Of a DNA stretch of 64,000 bases, positions 33,783-45,194 are shown one piece after another. The stretch is from the NCBI GenBank assembly GCA_030998225.1, contig JAPYXD010000743.1:1116001-1180000 (forward strand). The letters are read 5' to 3'. Each line of letters starts with the position of its first letter. Within the stretch, counting starts at the first letter, position 1. The translations under genes and the position numbers were made by a program. The notes below the pieces were generated by a model. That model was not told the origin of the DNA. It searched no databases and saw only the letters and a program-made list of their open reading frames with translations. The stretch comes from Diplolepis rosae. Taxonomy: Eukaryota > Arthropoda > Insecta > Hymenoptera > Diplolepididae.

Positions 33783-36370
33783 ATATACTATTGTAGAATT
33801 AATTGTTTATTATAGATTTCTCCTAGGGAATATCCGCCTACGTTATCAATATAAAATAATTTAACCCAAAAAAACCAAATTTTTTTCTTAAACTGTAGAT
33901 ATTTCTCGATTAAAAAATTGGTTTATTCAATTTAAAGGTTTGCCATAGTTGTTACGAAGACATATTTTTTAAACTTGAAACATATACTGAGAAAAATATA
34001 TCTGAATTTTTCCTGTTTTTTATGAGAATTCTACCTCAGGGGGTAGAAAAGAGGAAAATTTGCTAGTTGAAAAGAAGTATATACTATTGCGAAAGTGAAA
34101 TAAGAGGATAAAAATGAAAGTATTTACTTTTTTTTATAGGAAAGTTGTTGTTCAAATTTTGACGGAAATAGTACCTTACTTAAAGAAAATATGTACAGTA
34201 ACAGAATCTAAAAAAGTCCGATAGATTATGAGACTTTCTGTGGTCCGTCAGATTTCCGATAAATTATTGGAACAATACCTCAAGTTCAAGGCAGATTTTA
34301 CTGGGTTTTTTTTCAGACTGATGGCATCAACTATACACGACTCTGTGCATTAGTGTACGACGTGCTCACGTGAGCAGTGTACCTGTGTGCGTGTGTATAC
34401 AGACGTGCGTCATGCTCGTATGTAGTAATGTATTTTTGGCGCACAAAGTTACTTAGCGTACATGTGTACGAGTCCTTATTTGAGGAAGTGAACTTGAAAA
34501 AATATTTATAAATTTTTGCTTTTTTTTTATAAAACACTACTTCATATGAAAACACAAAACTCCATAAAATTAATGACTTTTTATGAAGTCAACTAAATTT
34601 TTTTTATAGAGTCCGGTCTTTTTATGAAATGCGATTTTTTATTTTAAAAAAACGAATCCTCATAAAAATACTGACTTTTCATAAAATCAACTACACAAAA
34701 ATTTTATAAAGTTTAGTCTTTTAATAAAAAAAAGTTCTTTATAAAAATAGAAAACTTTATAAAACTTTCATAAGGTTTACTATATACAAAATTGGTACAT
34801 TTATTCAGTTTTCATAAAATTACATTATTAATACTGATAATGTATACATTTTTTTGTAATGTTGACTTAATAAAAAAACACGTGCTTTTATTAAGTCAAT
34901 CTTACAAAAAACTAGATACAAATTTTACAAATATTCTTAACAGGTCATATAAAGTCATTTTATAAAAACTTTATAAAAATACCAATTTTCGATACAGCCA
35001 AAAACAATTTTTATAAAAATTTTCATAAAGTTGATTTCATAAAAAGTCACTAATTTTATGAAATTTGTATTCTAAAAAAGTGGCTTTATAAAGTTTTTAA
35101 TTACTAATGACCATCTGTGTATCGCTATGTTGAATCTACATCTAGAAAAACAAATTGGTTTTTTTACGGTTGGGAAACGATTTTACCAACAACAGTATGG
35201 TTTTTCAAAGTAAAACTCGTAAGAAAATGGGGCATCTCAGGCTGTGGGTCATGTATCTAATAATCGAAGTGTCGTTGGAATGGTTTCATAGGTCAGCGGT
35301 CTACGTTCTAGCCTACGGACCACGAGTGCGCGAGTTCGAACCCAGCTTAGAGCAGAATTATTTTCAGATTTCTTCAGCTTTACTTACATAAATGTTCAAA
35401 TTTCCTAATATAATTACTAAGATTGTTTCATAATTGTGCATGATAATAAAAGTCTGAATTACTTCTCCTTTCACACAGGTTGTCAATAATAAGTAGAAAA
35501 ATAAAGGTAGAAACGTTGTAAAGAGAAAAGGGAAAAAGGAGAAAAGGATCGATAAAAGGGAAAAGAAATTTTTGCTTTTTTTTGCGTCGAAAAAGTCCGA
35601 TCAAAAAAAGGAAAAAGTCCGATAAAAAAGAGGAAAAATTCTGAGAAATTTATATCAACTTTTTAGTGTTCCAATCACGGGAAAAAGTCCGATAAAAACA
35701 GTAAAAATTCCGGAATCGAAACAGTGATATTTTACTGTTTTGAAAAAGTATTAATTAGATATATGAGTAGGAAATTGTATGTTTTTTCGGAAAAAGCCCC
35801 CTATTTTATAGCACAATTTCCGATGGTAAGTGAAGTCCGATAAGAAATAGGAAAATGTTCTATAAGGATTTTCTGGGGTTAAAATGCCATAAATTATAGG
35901 AAAATTTCTTTTAAAAAAAGAAGAAACTAAGATATATTTTGCTGAATGTATTTCATAGAATTAAATGTTTATTGGATTCTTCCTAGGAAATTTTCGCCTG
36001 CATTATGAATATGGAATAATTTAGACCGAAAAAACATTTTTTAAAAAGAAAGAGGTATTTTTTTGAAAAAAATGTGGTATTTTTCGTTTGAAAAATTTGT
36101 TTATCCCATTTATACGTTTGGCATAGTTGTTAGGATTACATTTTCTTGAAACTTGAAACATATTTTCTGTAGAATTGAAAATTTATCATTCTCGTTCTGA
36201 GAAACATGTGCTCTCATTATCAACTTGAAATGTATCATTCCAAATAAATATTTGTCCCACCATATTATACATTTTCACATTTTTACACCTTGGTTTTCGG
36301 TAAATCTCCAATATAATATAGGTCAAGGAACCACAATGATGTCTGTATCGTCGAATTTTTTTTTCAGTGT
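33783..36370. repeat. AT-rich repeat block: TTTATAAA-rich inverted element, duplicated flanks, AAAAAGTCCGATAAAAA motifs
   Basis: A ~200-bp segment at 33797-34000 (ATTGTTTATTATAGATTTCT ... GCCATAGTTGTTACGAAGAC) is repeated, diverged, at 35950-36180. Between them, 34543-34592 and 35030-35085 are inverted repeats (ATAAAATTAATGACTTTTTA) bounding a ~540-bp element full of TTTATAAA and CATAAAA words. Six or more AAAAAGTCCGATAAAA motifs occur at 34210-35850. A 14-bp palindrome TGCTCACGTGAGCA is at 34363. No protein gene is recognised. Confidence 0.6.
35285..35356 (+). tRNA. tRNA-like sequence (tRNA pseudogene or SINE head)
   Basis: TAGGTCAGCGGTCTACG near 35290 resembles a tRNA D-arm/A box, and GAGTTCGAACCC near 35331 matches an RNA polymerase III B box, with spacing close to that of a tRNA. 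The T stem does not pair well (GCGAG against CCAGC) and no full acceptor stem is apparent, so this is more likely a tRNA-derived SINE head or relic than a working tRNA. Confidence 0.35.
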
Positions 36371-36384
36371 ATTAGTTTTACGTA

Positions 36385-36594
36385 AAAAATGACTTTCGAA
36401 ATTTTCATCAAATCTTCACGTTTTGAGACCCCCTGAGTCAGAAAAAACAGTTTTCACGAAAGTGTCTGTCTGTCTCTTTGTCTGTCTGTCTGTCTGTAAT
36501 AGGTCGTATACTCGATAACTCACGACAGGATTATCAGATTGGATTGAGCTTGGGCACACTTTATCGGAGCCGAAAAAGTACACGCAGAAAAAAG
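36385..36594 (+). repeat. Dispersed TGTC-bearing repeat, copy 3 (5' half)
   Basis: TGACTTTCGAAATTTTCATC, GAGACCCCCTGAGTCAGAAA, a (TGTC)n run near 36463-36497 and CTTTATCGGAGCCGAAAAAG match copy 1 at 23.4 kb closely. The similarity stops at GTACACGCAG, so the 3' half is absent here. Confidence 0.75.
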
Positions 36595-37146
36595 AGTCGA
36601 AATTTACTAAGCAGGAACGGTAAATGATTTTAAGTAAATGTAACTTTAAAAACTGTTAACATAGCTGAAAGGAAATATCGGAATTACAGAGCGTTTCGTA
36701 AATCTCATAGTAAAATCAAAGTAATTAAATCTAACTTTGTCACTTTGTCACCTTTATCATATGTATTTAATCCAGGATGATAAGAACCATTCACTGGAAC
36801 TGAATTACAATACTAGTATAGTACACATTAGCGAAAGATCAGTAGATTTTACCGATCTGGATGTTTCGCTTAACTCGCGCACATGTCACGAAAACATAAC
36901 CTTCATGTGTAAATCACGTGTGCCGGCAACGCTGGGTGTGCAATATGTGGGATATAGAAGGTTTCTTTTAGAAACCTAGAATAGTCTAAAAATAGAAACT
37001 TCCCCTTAAGTTGGTATAAGATAACTCCCTTCCACTAGTTTCGAGCGGATGCGACCACATTCCAATGCATTCCTAGGACCCATCCTGCATCTTCGGCAGG
37101 CCTAGCCAAGGCAGTCTACATTATATCTTCGCTACGGCAAGCCCTT
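36595..37146. other. Intergenic before LTR element B
   Basis: No gene is supported; an 80-codon frame at 36737-36979 has no recognisable domain. A TTGGTATAAGATAAC stretch at about 37011 could be promoter-like, and part of this interval may belong to a longer 5' LTR of element B (see that entry). AGGTTTCTTTTAGAAACCT at about 36959 is a small hairpin. Confidence 0.4.
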
Positions 37147-37257
37147 TGTAACTCATCGGAATTAAAACAAGAATAAAGGTCTAAGTCTACCTATATGCAA
37201 AAGAATAGGTTTGCACATATTTATTTCATCCCTAATCGAGTCGACTAGACCGTCACA
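37147..37257 (+). repeat. 5' LTR (or its R-U5 part) of element B
   Basis: TGTAACTCATCGG followed by about 95 bp identical or nearly so to 42210-42311, including AAGAATAAAGG with a polyadenylation-type AATAAA. At about 110 bp it is short for a gypsy LTR; a longer U3 upstream, lost from the 3' copy, is possible. Confidence 0.65.
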
Positions 37258-38071
37258 TGAAACTGGCGATCCTACCAGGATAACTCAAACGATCGAGTCC
37301 TATGAGAAAGAGATCAAAAGGAGCTATCTTTGTGAACGAACCATCAACAAGAAATACAAAAATAAATATATTAATTAAACCTTGAAGAACAGCTGCAACT
37401 ATCAACCAGGTCGAGTGAATTAATTAAATCATTAGAGGTTGAACTAAATAGACCCTATACTACGAATATTTAATTAATACAAATCCTCAAAATAAAATCG
37501 GAAGTGCACGTCGCTCGAGACGATAAGTCACAGGAAGAAAGAAAACAGGTATATCAACGCCGGTATCTACGGACATCACGACAGCTGAAGCGAGTACCCA
37601 TCACATCAAGTAAGCATCACACATATAATAAGAAAGTTTCGAATTTTTGTAAAAAAATATCTCTCGAGTATAAGTCCTTCTTGCATTTGTTGAACGGTGA
37701 CTGGCTTGCCACGGCACCCAGGCAAGGCAAAGTGAGAATATTTTTCGGTGAATAGGCTTGCGACGGTAGATACGCTACAGTGCTCTATAGCCTATGTCTT
37801 CCTTAATAAACCGAAAACCCTACTCTGAATTAACCTTGATACATTGTTGTAGCACGATCTCTCAAGTGAGGAGTTTAAACAAAACAAAAAAATTATAAAA
37901 TATTGTTACAAAAATACGCGAATCGTGACACTTACACTCGTGCGATAGGCTCAAGTACAATCAAGTTAGGTACACAATCGAATTCATATCACACTTGCAT
38001 CTTTCGCATACTAGAAACAAACGTTTTTATTCCAATCACCAGCAGAAGAGTCAAGTGAAAGCTAAAACAAG

Positions 38072-39355
38072 ATGACTACGTCCACGGACACCATTACATT
38101 TCAAATGATAATGGAAAAGCTGGTACTCATGGAGGAGAGTATTAAAAAACTAAATGAGGAGAACGGGAAAAGAGCTCTGGAGATAACCACCTTAGCAAAA
38201 CACAACAATTTAATCGAATCTGAAGATGAATCTCTAAACGCTCAACGCAGTAATTCAAGTTTCCGTTCACCAAGGGATGGCAAAACTTCCGCGCATCAAA
38301 GAAAGAACGTGTCTAGAGACAGTTCCCCCTCACATATAGGCGAAAGAGAGCCAATGGCAAGCGAGATAGAGACATAATTTTTATCAGCCAGAGAAGTTAT
38401 TGACACCATCGAACCCCTGAACGGAAGAGATGACTGTGGAGTAGAGGATTTTATAAAAATGATCGGGAAAGCTTATAAACGATGCACTCAAAAGGAACTG
38501 CTGTTGGACCTTATTTTATCGCAAAAAATTACAGATCAGGCAAAACGTGCAATTAGGTTTATTCCCATAGAAAATTACAAGGATCTTTACCTTGCCCTCC
38601 GCCAAAACGTTGGCATTATAAGCTCTGTAGAACTAAGCAGAACGAGACTCAGTGAGATCAAAAAAATGATCACGGAATCGGTCCAAAGTTATAATGTGAG
38701 ATTCCGACAACAGTTCAACGCTCTCAATTATGCTGTTCAAAACGAACATCAAAACACAACCGCTCGACGATTAGCTCTGCAAGCAGAGGAAAAATCGGCT
38801 ATAAAAAAGTATTTAATGAATCTCAGGGACGACATTTGATCCCAGGTTAGGCCACTAAGACCTTCAACTTTAAGCCAAGCACAACAGGAAGCTTTGGAAT
38901 CAGAAACTTGGTGCAGAGAACGAAATCAAATGAAAATAAAGACTCAGCAAAACATCCACCCAAAATTAAATAAACAGACACACACGTTTTCAAAGTTAAG
39001 TAACTCAAACCCTGTAAAATACCCATTGCTGAATAATCCACCAAACCACTCAATGCCTCTACACCAAAGAATGAATTTATTCTGTAACTTCTGCAAAACA
39101 CCTGGTCACCAGGATTCACAGTGTTATTCAAAGGCGAAAAATTTTCAAAGGGGCCCGCCAACAGATCGTCCGCCGAACCGAGTGAACCGGACTCAAGTAG
39201 AAAACTCATGCACAAACGAGCATTTCGAGGGCAACCAGGAAATTCCAGAGGCACAGAATCAGGAAACACTGGACTTAGAGTCTCTGTTATATCAGGAAGA
39301 CTCTATTCAATACGAGGACAATTCGTGGGAACAAGAGGACCAGCAAAGTTATTAG
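38072..39355 (+). pseudogene. gag: Gag of LTR element B, two in-frame stops
   Basis: A single frame from ATG 38072 with TAA at 38375-38377 and TGA at 38837-38839. The capsid-like part (RCTQKELLLDLILSQKITDQ, VRFRQQFNALNYAVQ) is clearly related to gag of element A. One CCHC knuckle, CNFCKTPGHQDSQC, lies at about 39091-39132. The C-terminus is acidic and overlaps the pol frame by about 235 nt (-1 relation), the usual frameshift arrangement. The stops make it inactive unless suppressed. Confidence 0.85.
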
Positions 39356-41374
39356 TAGACAGTGGAGCTTCCATAAACCTCATTAAAAATAGTGTCATCC
39401 AGAAGTCTCATCCAAGGCAAGAAAAAGAAACGGAATTCTCTATGGGAAACGAAAAACATCAAACCAGAGAAACGGTTATACTCACATTCCAAAATAAAGA
39501 ACACAAATTTGTTGTAGTCCCGGACGATTTCCCACTCCCAGAAGATGGCATCATTGGAAATCCATTCCTTCACTCATATACATTTAAGCTTACTAACAGG
39601 TCTCTCCATCTTGACGATGAAATTTATGTATTAGAAGACGATGGCATTACGATAAAAAAGAACACTGTAAAAATAATTACTCTGGAAACTGAGAAAAAGG
39701 AAGGACACGTTATAATCGAAAACAACCATTACATACCAGATTCAATTCATTGCATTCGTGATTCACAAATAAAAATCCCGATTTGTAATGAATCTGAAAC
39801 TGACCTAAAACTCGCCACGAGTGACATTCAGTACAAATACATTACCACTAACTTGAAACCACGAGAAGAACAAGTAAAGTACATTACACAAAGTGAATTT
39901 AAGTCGAGGTTAGGACTACTAAAACAAAATACTAGAATTTCACATATCGAAGAACGTGATAGAATTTCCATTGAAAAAATTATAACAAGTTATCACGATA
40001 TCTTCACATTACCAGGAGATCCACTTCCATGCACTAATTTAGCCTCACATAAAATAATCCTGAAAGATGAAAGACCCATAAACATTCGACAGTATCGTCA
40101 CCCTGAGTGTCATAAAGAGGAAATATCTACACAAATCAACGATATGTTAACTAAAACAGTTATCTCACCTTCTGATTCACCCTATAATGCAGCACTCTGG
40201 GTTGTACCAAAGAAAAGAGACGCATCTGGAAAAGTTAAATGGAGGATTGTAATTGATTTTAGAAAACTCAACGAGAAAAGCGATCAATACGCTTACCCGC
40301 TACCTGTGATAGATGAGATCCTAGACCATTTAGGAAATGCAAAATTCTTTTCCGCCTTCGATTTGAGCTCAGGATTCCACCAGATCCCCATAGACGAAAA
40401 TTTAAAAAAAATACACCGCATTTTCAACACCCGAAGGACATTTCCATTTTAGTCGTATGCCATTTGGTCTTAAGAATGCTCCAGCTTCATTTCAGAGAAT
40501 GATGGACTCGGCATTGAGAGGATTAATTGGAAAAATATGCTTCGTTTACCTGGACGATATTGTGGTCTTTGGCAGAACTCTCAAAGAACATAATGAAAAT
40601 TTGATAACATTATTTGAGAGACTACGAGCAACCGGCTTGAAATTACAGCCAGATAAGTGCGAAATTCTGCGTCCAAAACTTGAATATCTAGGGCATTTGA
40701 TCACTGAAAACGGAGTTAAACCAAATCCAAATAAATTAGAAGCAGTAAAGAATTTTAAAAAACCAATCAATGCAAAGGATGTAAGATCTTTTCTAGGGTT
40801 GGGAGGATACTACCGAAAGTTCATTAAAAACTTCTCCACCATCGCAAAACCACTGACCGACTTGACAAAGAAGGACCACACCTTTGATTGGACTCCAAAA
40901 TGCGAAGAAAGCTTTCAAAAGATTAAAAATTGTCTCTGTTCAGCACCAGTGCTCAAGTTTCCAGATTATCAAGAACAATTTATTTTAACCACTGATGCAA
41001 GCAATGTAGGACTAGGAGCAATATTGTCTCAAAAGGGGCATCCCGTTCATTATGTTTCGCGGGTACTAACTGAACCAGAAAAGAACTATAGTACTACCGA
41101 AAAAGAACTTCTAGCAATCGTCTGGGCAGTACAGAGACTGCATCAGTATTTATTGGGTAGAAAATTCATTATTCAAACGGACCACCAAGCCCTGACATGG
41201 CCTTTTAACGTGAAAAATCCAAACTCAAGACTTGTAAGGTGGATAGTAAGACTTGAGGAATATACATATGAAATAGAGTACAAAAAGGGTAAGGAAAATA
41301 CCGCAGCTGATGTACTCTCTAGAATGTATCCAATCAATGAAATTGTCAAAAATCAAGGGTACCCCATGGAATGA
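39121..41374 (+). pseudogene. pol: Protease-reverse transcriptase-RNase H of element B, one frameshift
   Basis: Protease active site KLLVDSGASINLIKN lies at about 39346. RT: WRIVIDFRKLNEKSDQYAYP, FFSAFDLSSGFHQIP, then a frameshift at an A8 run (40404-40411). The next frame resumes before MPFGLKNAPASFQRMM and has YLDD intact (CFVYLDDIVVFG) and YLGHLITENGVKPNP. RNase H: LTTDASNVGLGAIL, TTEKELLAIVWAVQRL, TDHQALTW and KGKENTAADVLSRM. The A8 shift could be a real one-base insertion or a sequence error. Without it the polymerase frame would be otherwise intact. Confidence 0.88.
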
Positions 41375-41505
41375 AAAGCAATTAGGGACGAAAACGACGA
41401 CCAAGCAGTTGAAAGCATAACAAATAATGAAGGACTTTCTGACGGCGAAACTCAACCCATAGCTGAAAGATTACGGAGAAGAGAACCAAAGAATGAAGGA
41501 CCTAT

Positions 41506-42182
41506 TTGACCTTAAAAAATAATCAAGGTTACATACTAATACCTGAGAGCGATCTCTCATTAAATATAAACTGCCCTAGTGAAAGCAAAGATATTGTACT
41601 TAAAGAGGCAACTCTGATTAGAACCGACGAAGATTGCATTCTCAATTCCGAATCCGTTATAATTAAACTTAGCAAAACTGTAAAACTGGCAAAACATACC
41701 AGTTATAGGATAAAAATATTACTATCCCTTTTTCACCGGACGAATTAGATCTACTAAAAGATCACTTGAAACCATTGCAAAAACATATTGACTCCGAAGC
41801 TTTAGCTGATTCCAGTAGGACTTTAGATGAAATAGAAAATTCTTTGAATAAAATCAAATCGGAAAGACGTGCAAGGTCATGGACTGATAAAGCGAGCGAC
41901 ACTCTATCTTATTTAGGCTACACTGCTTTAGTAACAATCTTGTTATTCCTCTTTTATAAATGCGGAATATTAACGCTGATAAGCAAATGCATGCCAAACT
42001 TATGTATCAGAATATGCTGTCCTAAGAATGAGATTACGAATAACATAACACCTCATGTAGTTACGTATATACCTACCGCACCTCCGCAAGGAAACGAGAC
42101 AAATGTAGAATCTGTAGAACCATTGGTTGAGCATCGCTTAGTTAAATTAAGACAAAAAAAATCTAAGTTCTTCCAGGAGTAA
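41506..42182 (+). pseudogene. env: C-terminal env remnant of element B
   Basis: The first piece (41506-41748) aligns with the corresponding env part of element A (YILIPESDLSLNINCP versus FIIVPMNEVDLDISCE). A one-base shift near 41710 leads into 41766-42182, which includes a hydrophobic membrane anchor (LGYTALVTILLFLFYKCGIL, about 41916-41975) and a Cys-rich, basic cytoplasmic tail. The whole N-terminal part of env and all of integrase are absent, joined to the RNase H linker near 41500. It has no envelope function as it stands. Confidence 0.75.
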
Positions 42183-42203
42183 GAACGATCTAGTATGGGG
42201 GGT

Positions 42204-42311
42204 GTAATATCGGAATTAAAACAAGAATAAAGGTCTAAGTCTACCTATATGCAAAAGAATAGGTTTGCACATATTTATTTCATCCCTAATCGAGTCGACT
42301 AGACCATCACA
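42204..42311 (+). repeat. 3' LTR of element B
   Basis: Begins TGTAATATCGG directly after the GGGGGG polypurine tract and ends CCATCACA. It differs from the 5' copy mainly at the first dozen bases and at one G/A near the end. Confidence 0.7.
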
Positions 42312-42464
42312 GGTGTGAACAAAGGAATTTCCGACTACAGAGAAAGCAGCCAAAACAAAAGAACTGTGTTATCCGAAAGCGAACTCATTCGTGATCCTCG
42401 TGGATGCTCAGGGACACCGTTCGAAGTTTTTCGCTTTTTGTGTGCGAATTTGGTTTTAAAAAAA

Positions 42465-42920
42465 ATGGATGACTTCGTTTCACATATTCTGATACAAATG
42501 TACGAGAAAGTTTTGAAAGTAAGTAAATGTTATATATATTTAACATAAATAAGTGGTCCTCAGATTTGTAGGTTGTGAAGTACGAAGAAGTATTGCCTTC
42601 ATTTTTTGTAGGCTCATGATCAATATTATTTCATATATGTTTTTTTTAATCGCAAATAAAACTTATAGTTAAATCATCTGTTCAAATCTATTTGAATCAT
42701 CTGTGCAAAGAACAAAATAGACACGGAAGCTTTTCTTTCATTGACCGATGCAGTGGTCAAAGAATTAATACCTCTAGTAGGGGATCGCTGTAAATTCTGC
42801 AACAAATACAAGCAACACGTGTTGCAGCTTCCAGAAATGTCAGAACCAATTATAATTGATGGTAAAGCTGGCAAGTCTGTTCAGGGGACAAAAACCCCTG
42901 TTGATAAAACCGCTTCGTAA
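42465..42920 (+). CDS. Small two-exon SAM-like gene (87 codons)
   Basis: Exon 1 is 42465-42518 (ATG in a plausible context, MDDFVSHILIQMYEKVLK) and ends at a strong donor, GTAAGTAA (42519). The intron 42519-42710 ends CTGTGCAAAG. Exon 2, 42711-42920, opens NKIDTEAFLSLTDAVVKELI and continues PLVGDRCKFCNKYKQHVLQ, then a polar tail to TAA. Both exons join in phase 0. The TEAFLSLTDAVVKELIPLVG pattern matches SAM-type five-helix domains in multicopy insect proteins. It starts 153 bp after the 3' LTR of element B, which may have removed upstream exons; an open frame upstream (from 42315) supports that. Confidence 0.5.
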
Positions 42921-44600
42921 CGTTTAGCGTAGATAGCACTCATAGCTTAATGTTGTGTAATATCTGACAATCTGAACAAGACTGAAACGAATCGGTTGTT
43001 GCGCCGCAGCCCTTCGAACGTACAGTTAGGACATAAAAGAAAGGAATACAAATCTTTGAAACTTTCTGAGAAAACGCGTACCTTTTCTTGTGGAACAGAC
43101 TGTATTTATAGACCTATATAACAAAAAGGCATTTTTCATTTGGTCTCAAATTTAGTAAAGTTACAGGTGATTTATTTGAAATATATATATATATATATAC
43201 ATATAGATACGACGAATAAATTCTGAACGACAGCATTATTAACATTATATTGTAAACTTCTTTTTCAGTTGAGATGTTAGTGAAATGTACCGCATGTCAT
43301 GCTATTTTAATTCAAAAAAATTAGTAATGGTGACAGACTTGAAAGTAAATTTAACATTCGGTACACGCGAAAATCACTACTAGGATAGATAAAATATATT
43401 ATTTATCAAGTTCCTTCTACTTAAATTATTCGTTAAAAGTACAGTCGTGTAGGTATTTTTGAAGTTCGGCAAACGTGTAAAACACCACTCTAGTAAGAAG
43501 AATTTACTGCTTGTCATGCTACTTTCACTAGGAAAAATCGGTGAAGCTACTGTCTTATAAGTAATTCTGACATTCGACAAACGAAAAGAGCACTAACATT
43601 TTGGTAAACTATTCCGTTACAGTAAGTTACATTACCTTACACGATATGGAAATGTAACAGAATAATAAGCATTTGTAGTATTTAGAAACAGTGTAGGATA
43701 GCTGTAAAAATCAGCTTCTCATAATTGATCAGCTCGTAGTGGCACACCGAAAAACAAATTCGGACGTGCCGAATAAACAACTCTGACAACCACCACCGGG
43801 ATTTACTCTAACAATATTGGAGGAATTGAAATCACTAGAAGACGACGATAAAGAGGATACGAGGAAAATGCTGGTCAGGCTTTTTTGCTTTAATATAGAC
43901 ATTTAAAACTTTTTATCTGTTTTTAAAGTAATAAGTCTATGAAAACGGCTTATTCTATTTGATTTTTAGAAATAGACTGCAATTCATAAACTTTTTTCAT
44001 ATAAAATCATAAAATAGAAATTCCATTTAGACGATTTAAGCTAGAGTTCGCTAAAATGCGAATAAGCGCTGAAAAAACATGACAAAAATTACAAAATGAA
44101 AAATAGAGATAAACGAAGTATAAAATACCTATATTTTGAAATAGACATTACATAATATAAACAGTAAAACAAAATCATACTTATTATAAACTTAAAATCA
44201 AATGTAAAATGTGCATGAAATAGAATTACCTATTAACATTAACATATAAGAAAATTTGATACGCGATAAACAGCTGATTAGATTTATTAGTTTAAAATTT
44301 AAAATAGTTCACTTCTGATACGTTTATTGACATCATTATAACAATTACGTTTGCAGTATGCTCACTTCAAATATGTCATGCATGGTGGCATCTCAAGAGC
44401 CAACACTAGAATATATAGGTGTGTCGTGATGAGTCCTGAAGTCATGACAACTATCACAATGCAAAAAATCATACAATTTCAGAGCGACTATAGCGGCTAA
44501 TCTCATTTTTGATAAAGTATATTGTACAGACTCATTTAGAGCTAGATACAGGAAGAAGCCACAACCAAGAAGAAGAAGAAGACTCATTTAATGTATGCTT
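42921..44600. other. Intergenic, diverged ~215-bp duplication, (AT)n
   Basis: A (TA)n run at 43179-43200. Diverged repeats near 43270-43400 and 43485-43600 share GCATGTCATGCTA/GCTTGTCATGCTA and ACATTCGGTACACGCGAAAA-like blocks. A possible exon at 43790-43885 (GGATTTACTCTAACAATATTGGAGG...) has one open frame of about 30 codons but no domain. Nothing else is seen. Confidence 0.45.
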
Positions 44601-44707
44601 TTCCATGTAATAATTGCGAATTCATTTTTTACGTACAGAAGCTGCAGTGTACCATAAATTTTACAACTTCGACAAAAGAGCAGGTGATTTCCACCGTGAT
44701 GTACAGG

Positions 44708-44884
44708 ACACTTTAAGAGCGAAAAAACAGGCTCAAAAACCATACAAAAACTACAGGAATCGATGTCAAATGATAAGGCAAAGGCGTCAGATTCTCTTCG
44801 GGCTTCTACCTCTCCCACTAACGAGAACGACAACAACGACAATAATAACTGTGACGAGAATTATAATGCCGATATTGATTAATT
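44708..44884 (+). CDS. Possible terminal exon with Asn/Asp-rich tail
   Basis: A GTGATGTACAG acceptor-like site precedes a frame reading KTIQKLQESMSNDKAKASDS and then a low-complexity Asn/Asp-rich end (NENDNNDNNNCDENYNADID) at TAA 44882-44884. An overlapping frame, 44614-44886, is also open, so the choice is uncertain. It may be the 3' end of the SAM-like gene or an unrelated exon. No domain is recognised. Confidence 0.25.
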
Positions 44885-45194
44885 GAATTTTATTTCAACA
44901 AAAATGTATTAACTTCGAAATTTATCGATTTGATCTCCCCTGCAATTTCCATTTTTCTATAAATGTTGTAATTTCATATTTTTGTAATTTCGAATTTGAG
45001 AATAAAAAATGTCTTGTTGATATATTTTTTGTTTTGGATCTGAATAGTTTTGATTCTCGAGAAATAAAGGCGCCAATAAGGTAAATCACGTGATGATTTT
45101 CTTTTGACTCAAAAGTGGTCTCCATATGACGTCAATGTGAGCATACAAATGTATCCGTGTCTACGTTTCTACTCATTCTACTTTTAATTTGTTG

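Larger units (their letters stand above)
37147..42311 (+). mobile_element. Gypsy/errantivirus-like LTR retrotransposon B, integrase-deleted
   Basis: A 5.17-kb plus-strand element. Matching terminal segments at 37147-37257 and 42204-42311 (TGTAA...GTCACA, about 110 bp, nearly identical) act as LTRs. A primer-binding site starting TGGCGATCCTACCAGG is at 37264. A G6 purine tract abuts the 3' LTR (42198-42203). The order is leader, gag (38072-39355, two stops), overlapping protease-RT-RNase H (39121-41374, one frameshift), acidic linker, then env C-terminus (41506-42182). The integrase and most of env are deleted. LTR similarity implies a fairly recent copy. No 4-bp target duplication matches, so the 5' LTR edge is uncertain. 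Confidence 0.85.

Noticed and set aside
35285..35356. Functional tRNA gene
   Set aside because: Box A and B are recognisable but the T stem mispairs and there is no acceptor stem, so only a tRNA-like relic is claimed.
43790..43885. Third exon of the SAM-like gene
   Set aside because: An open stretch with Asp/Glu-rich translation, but splice sites are weak, and exon 2 already ends in a stop codon.
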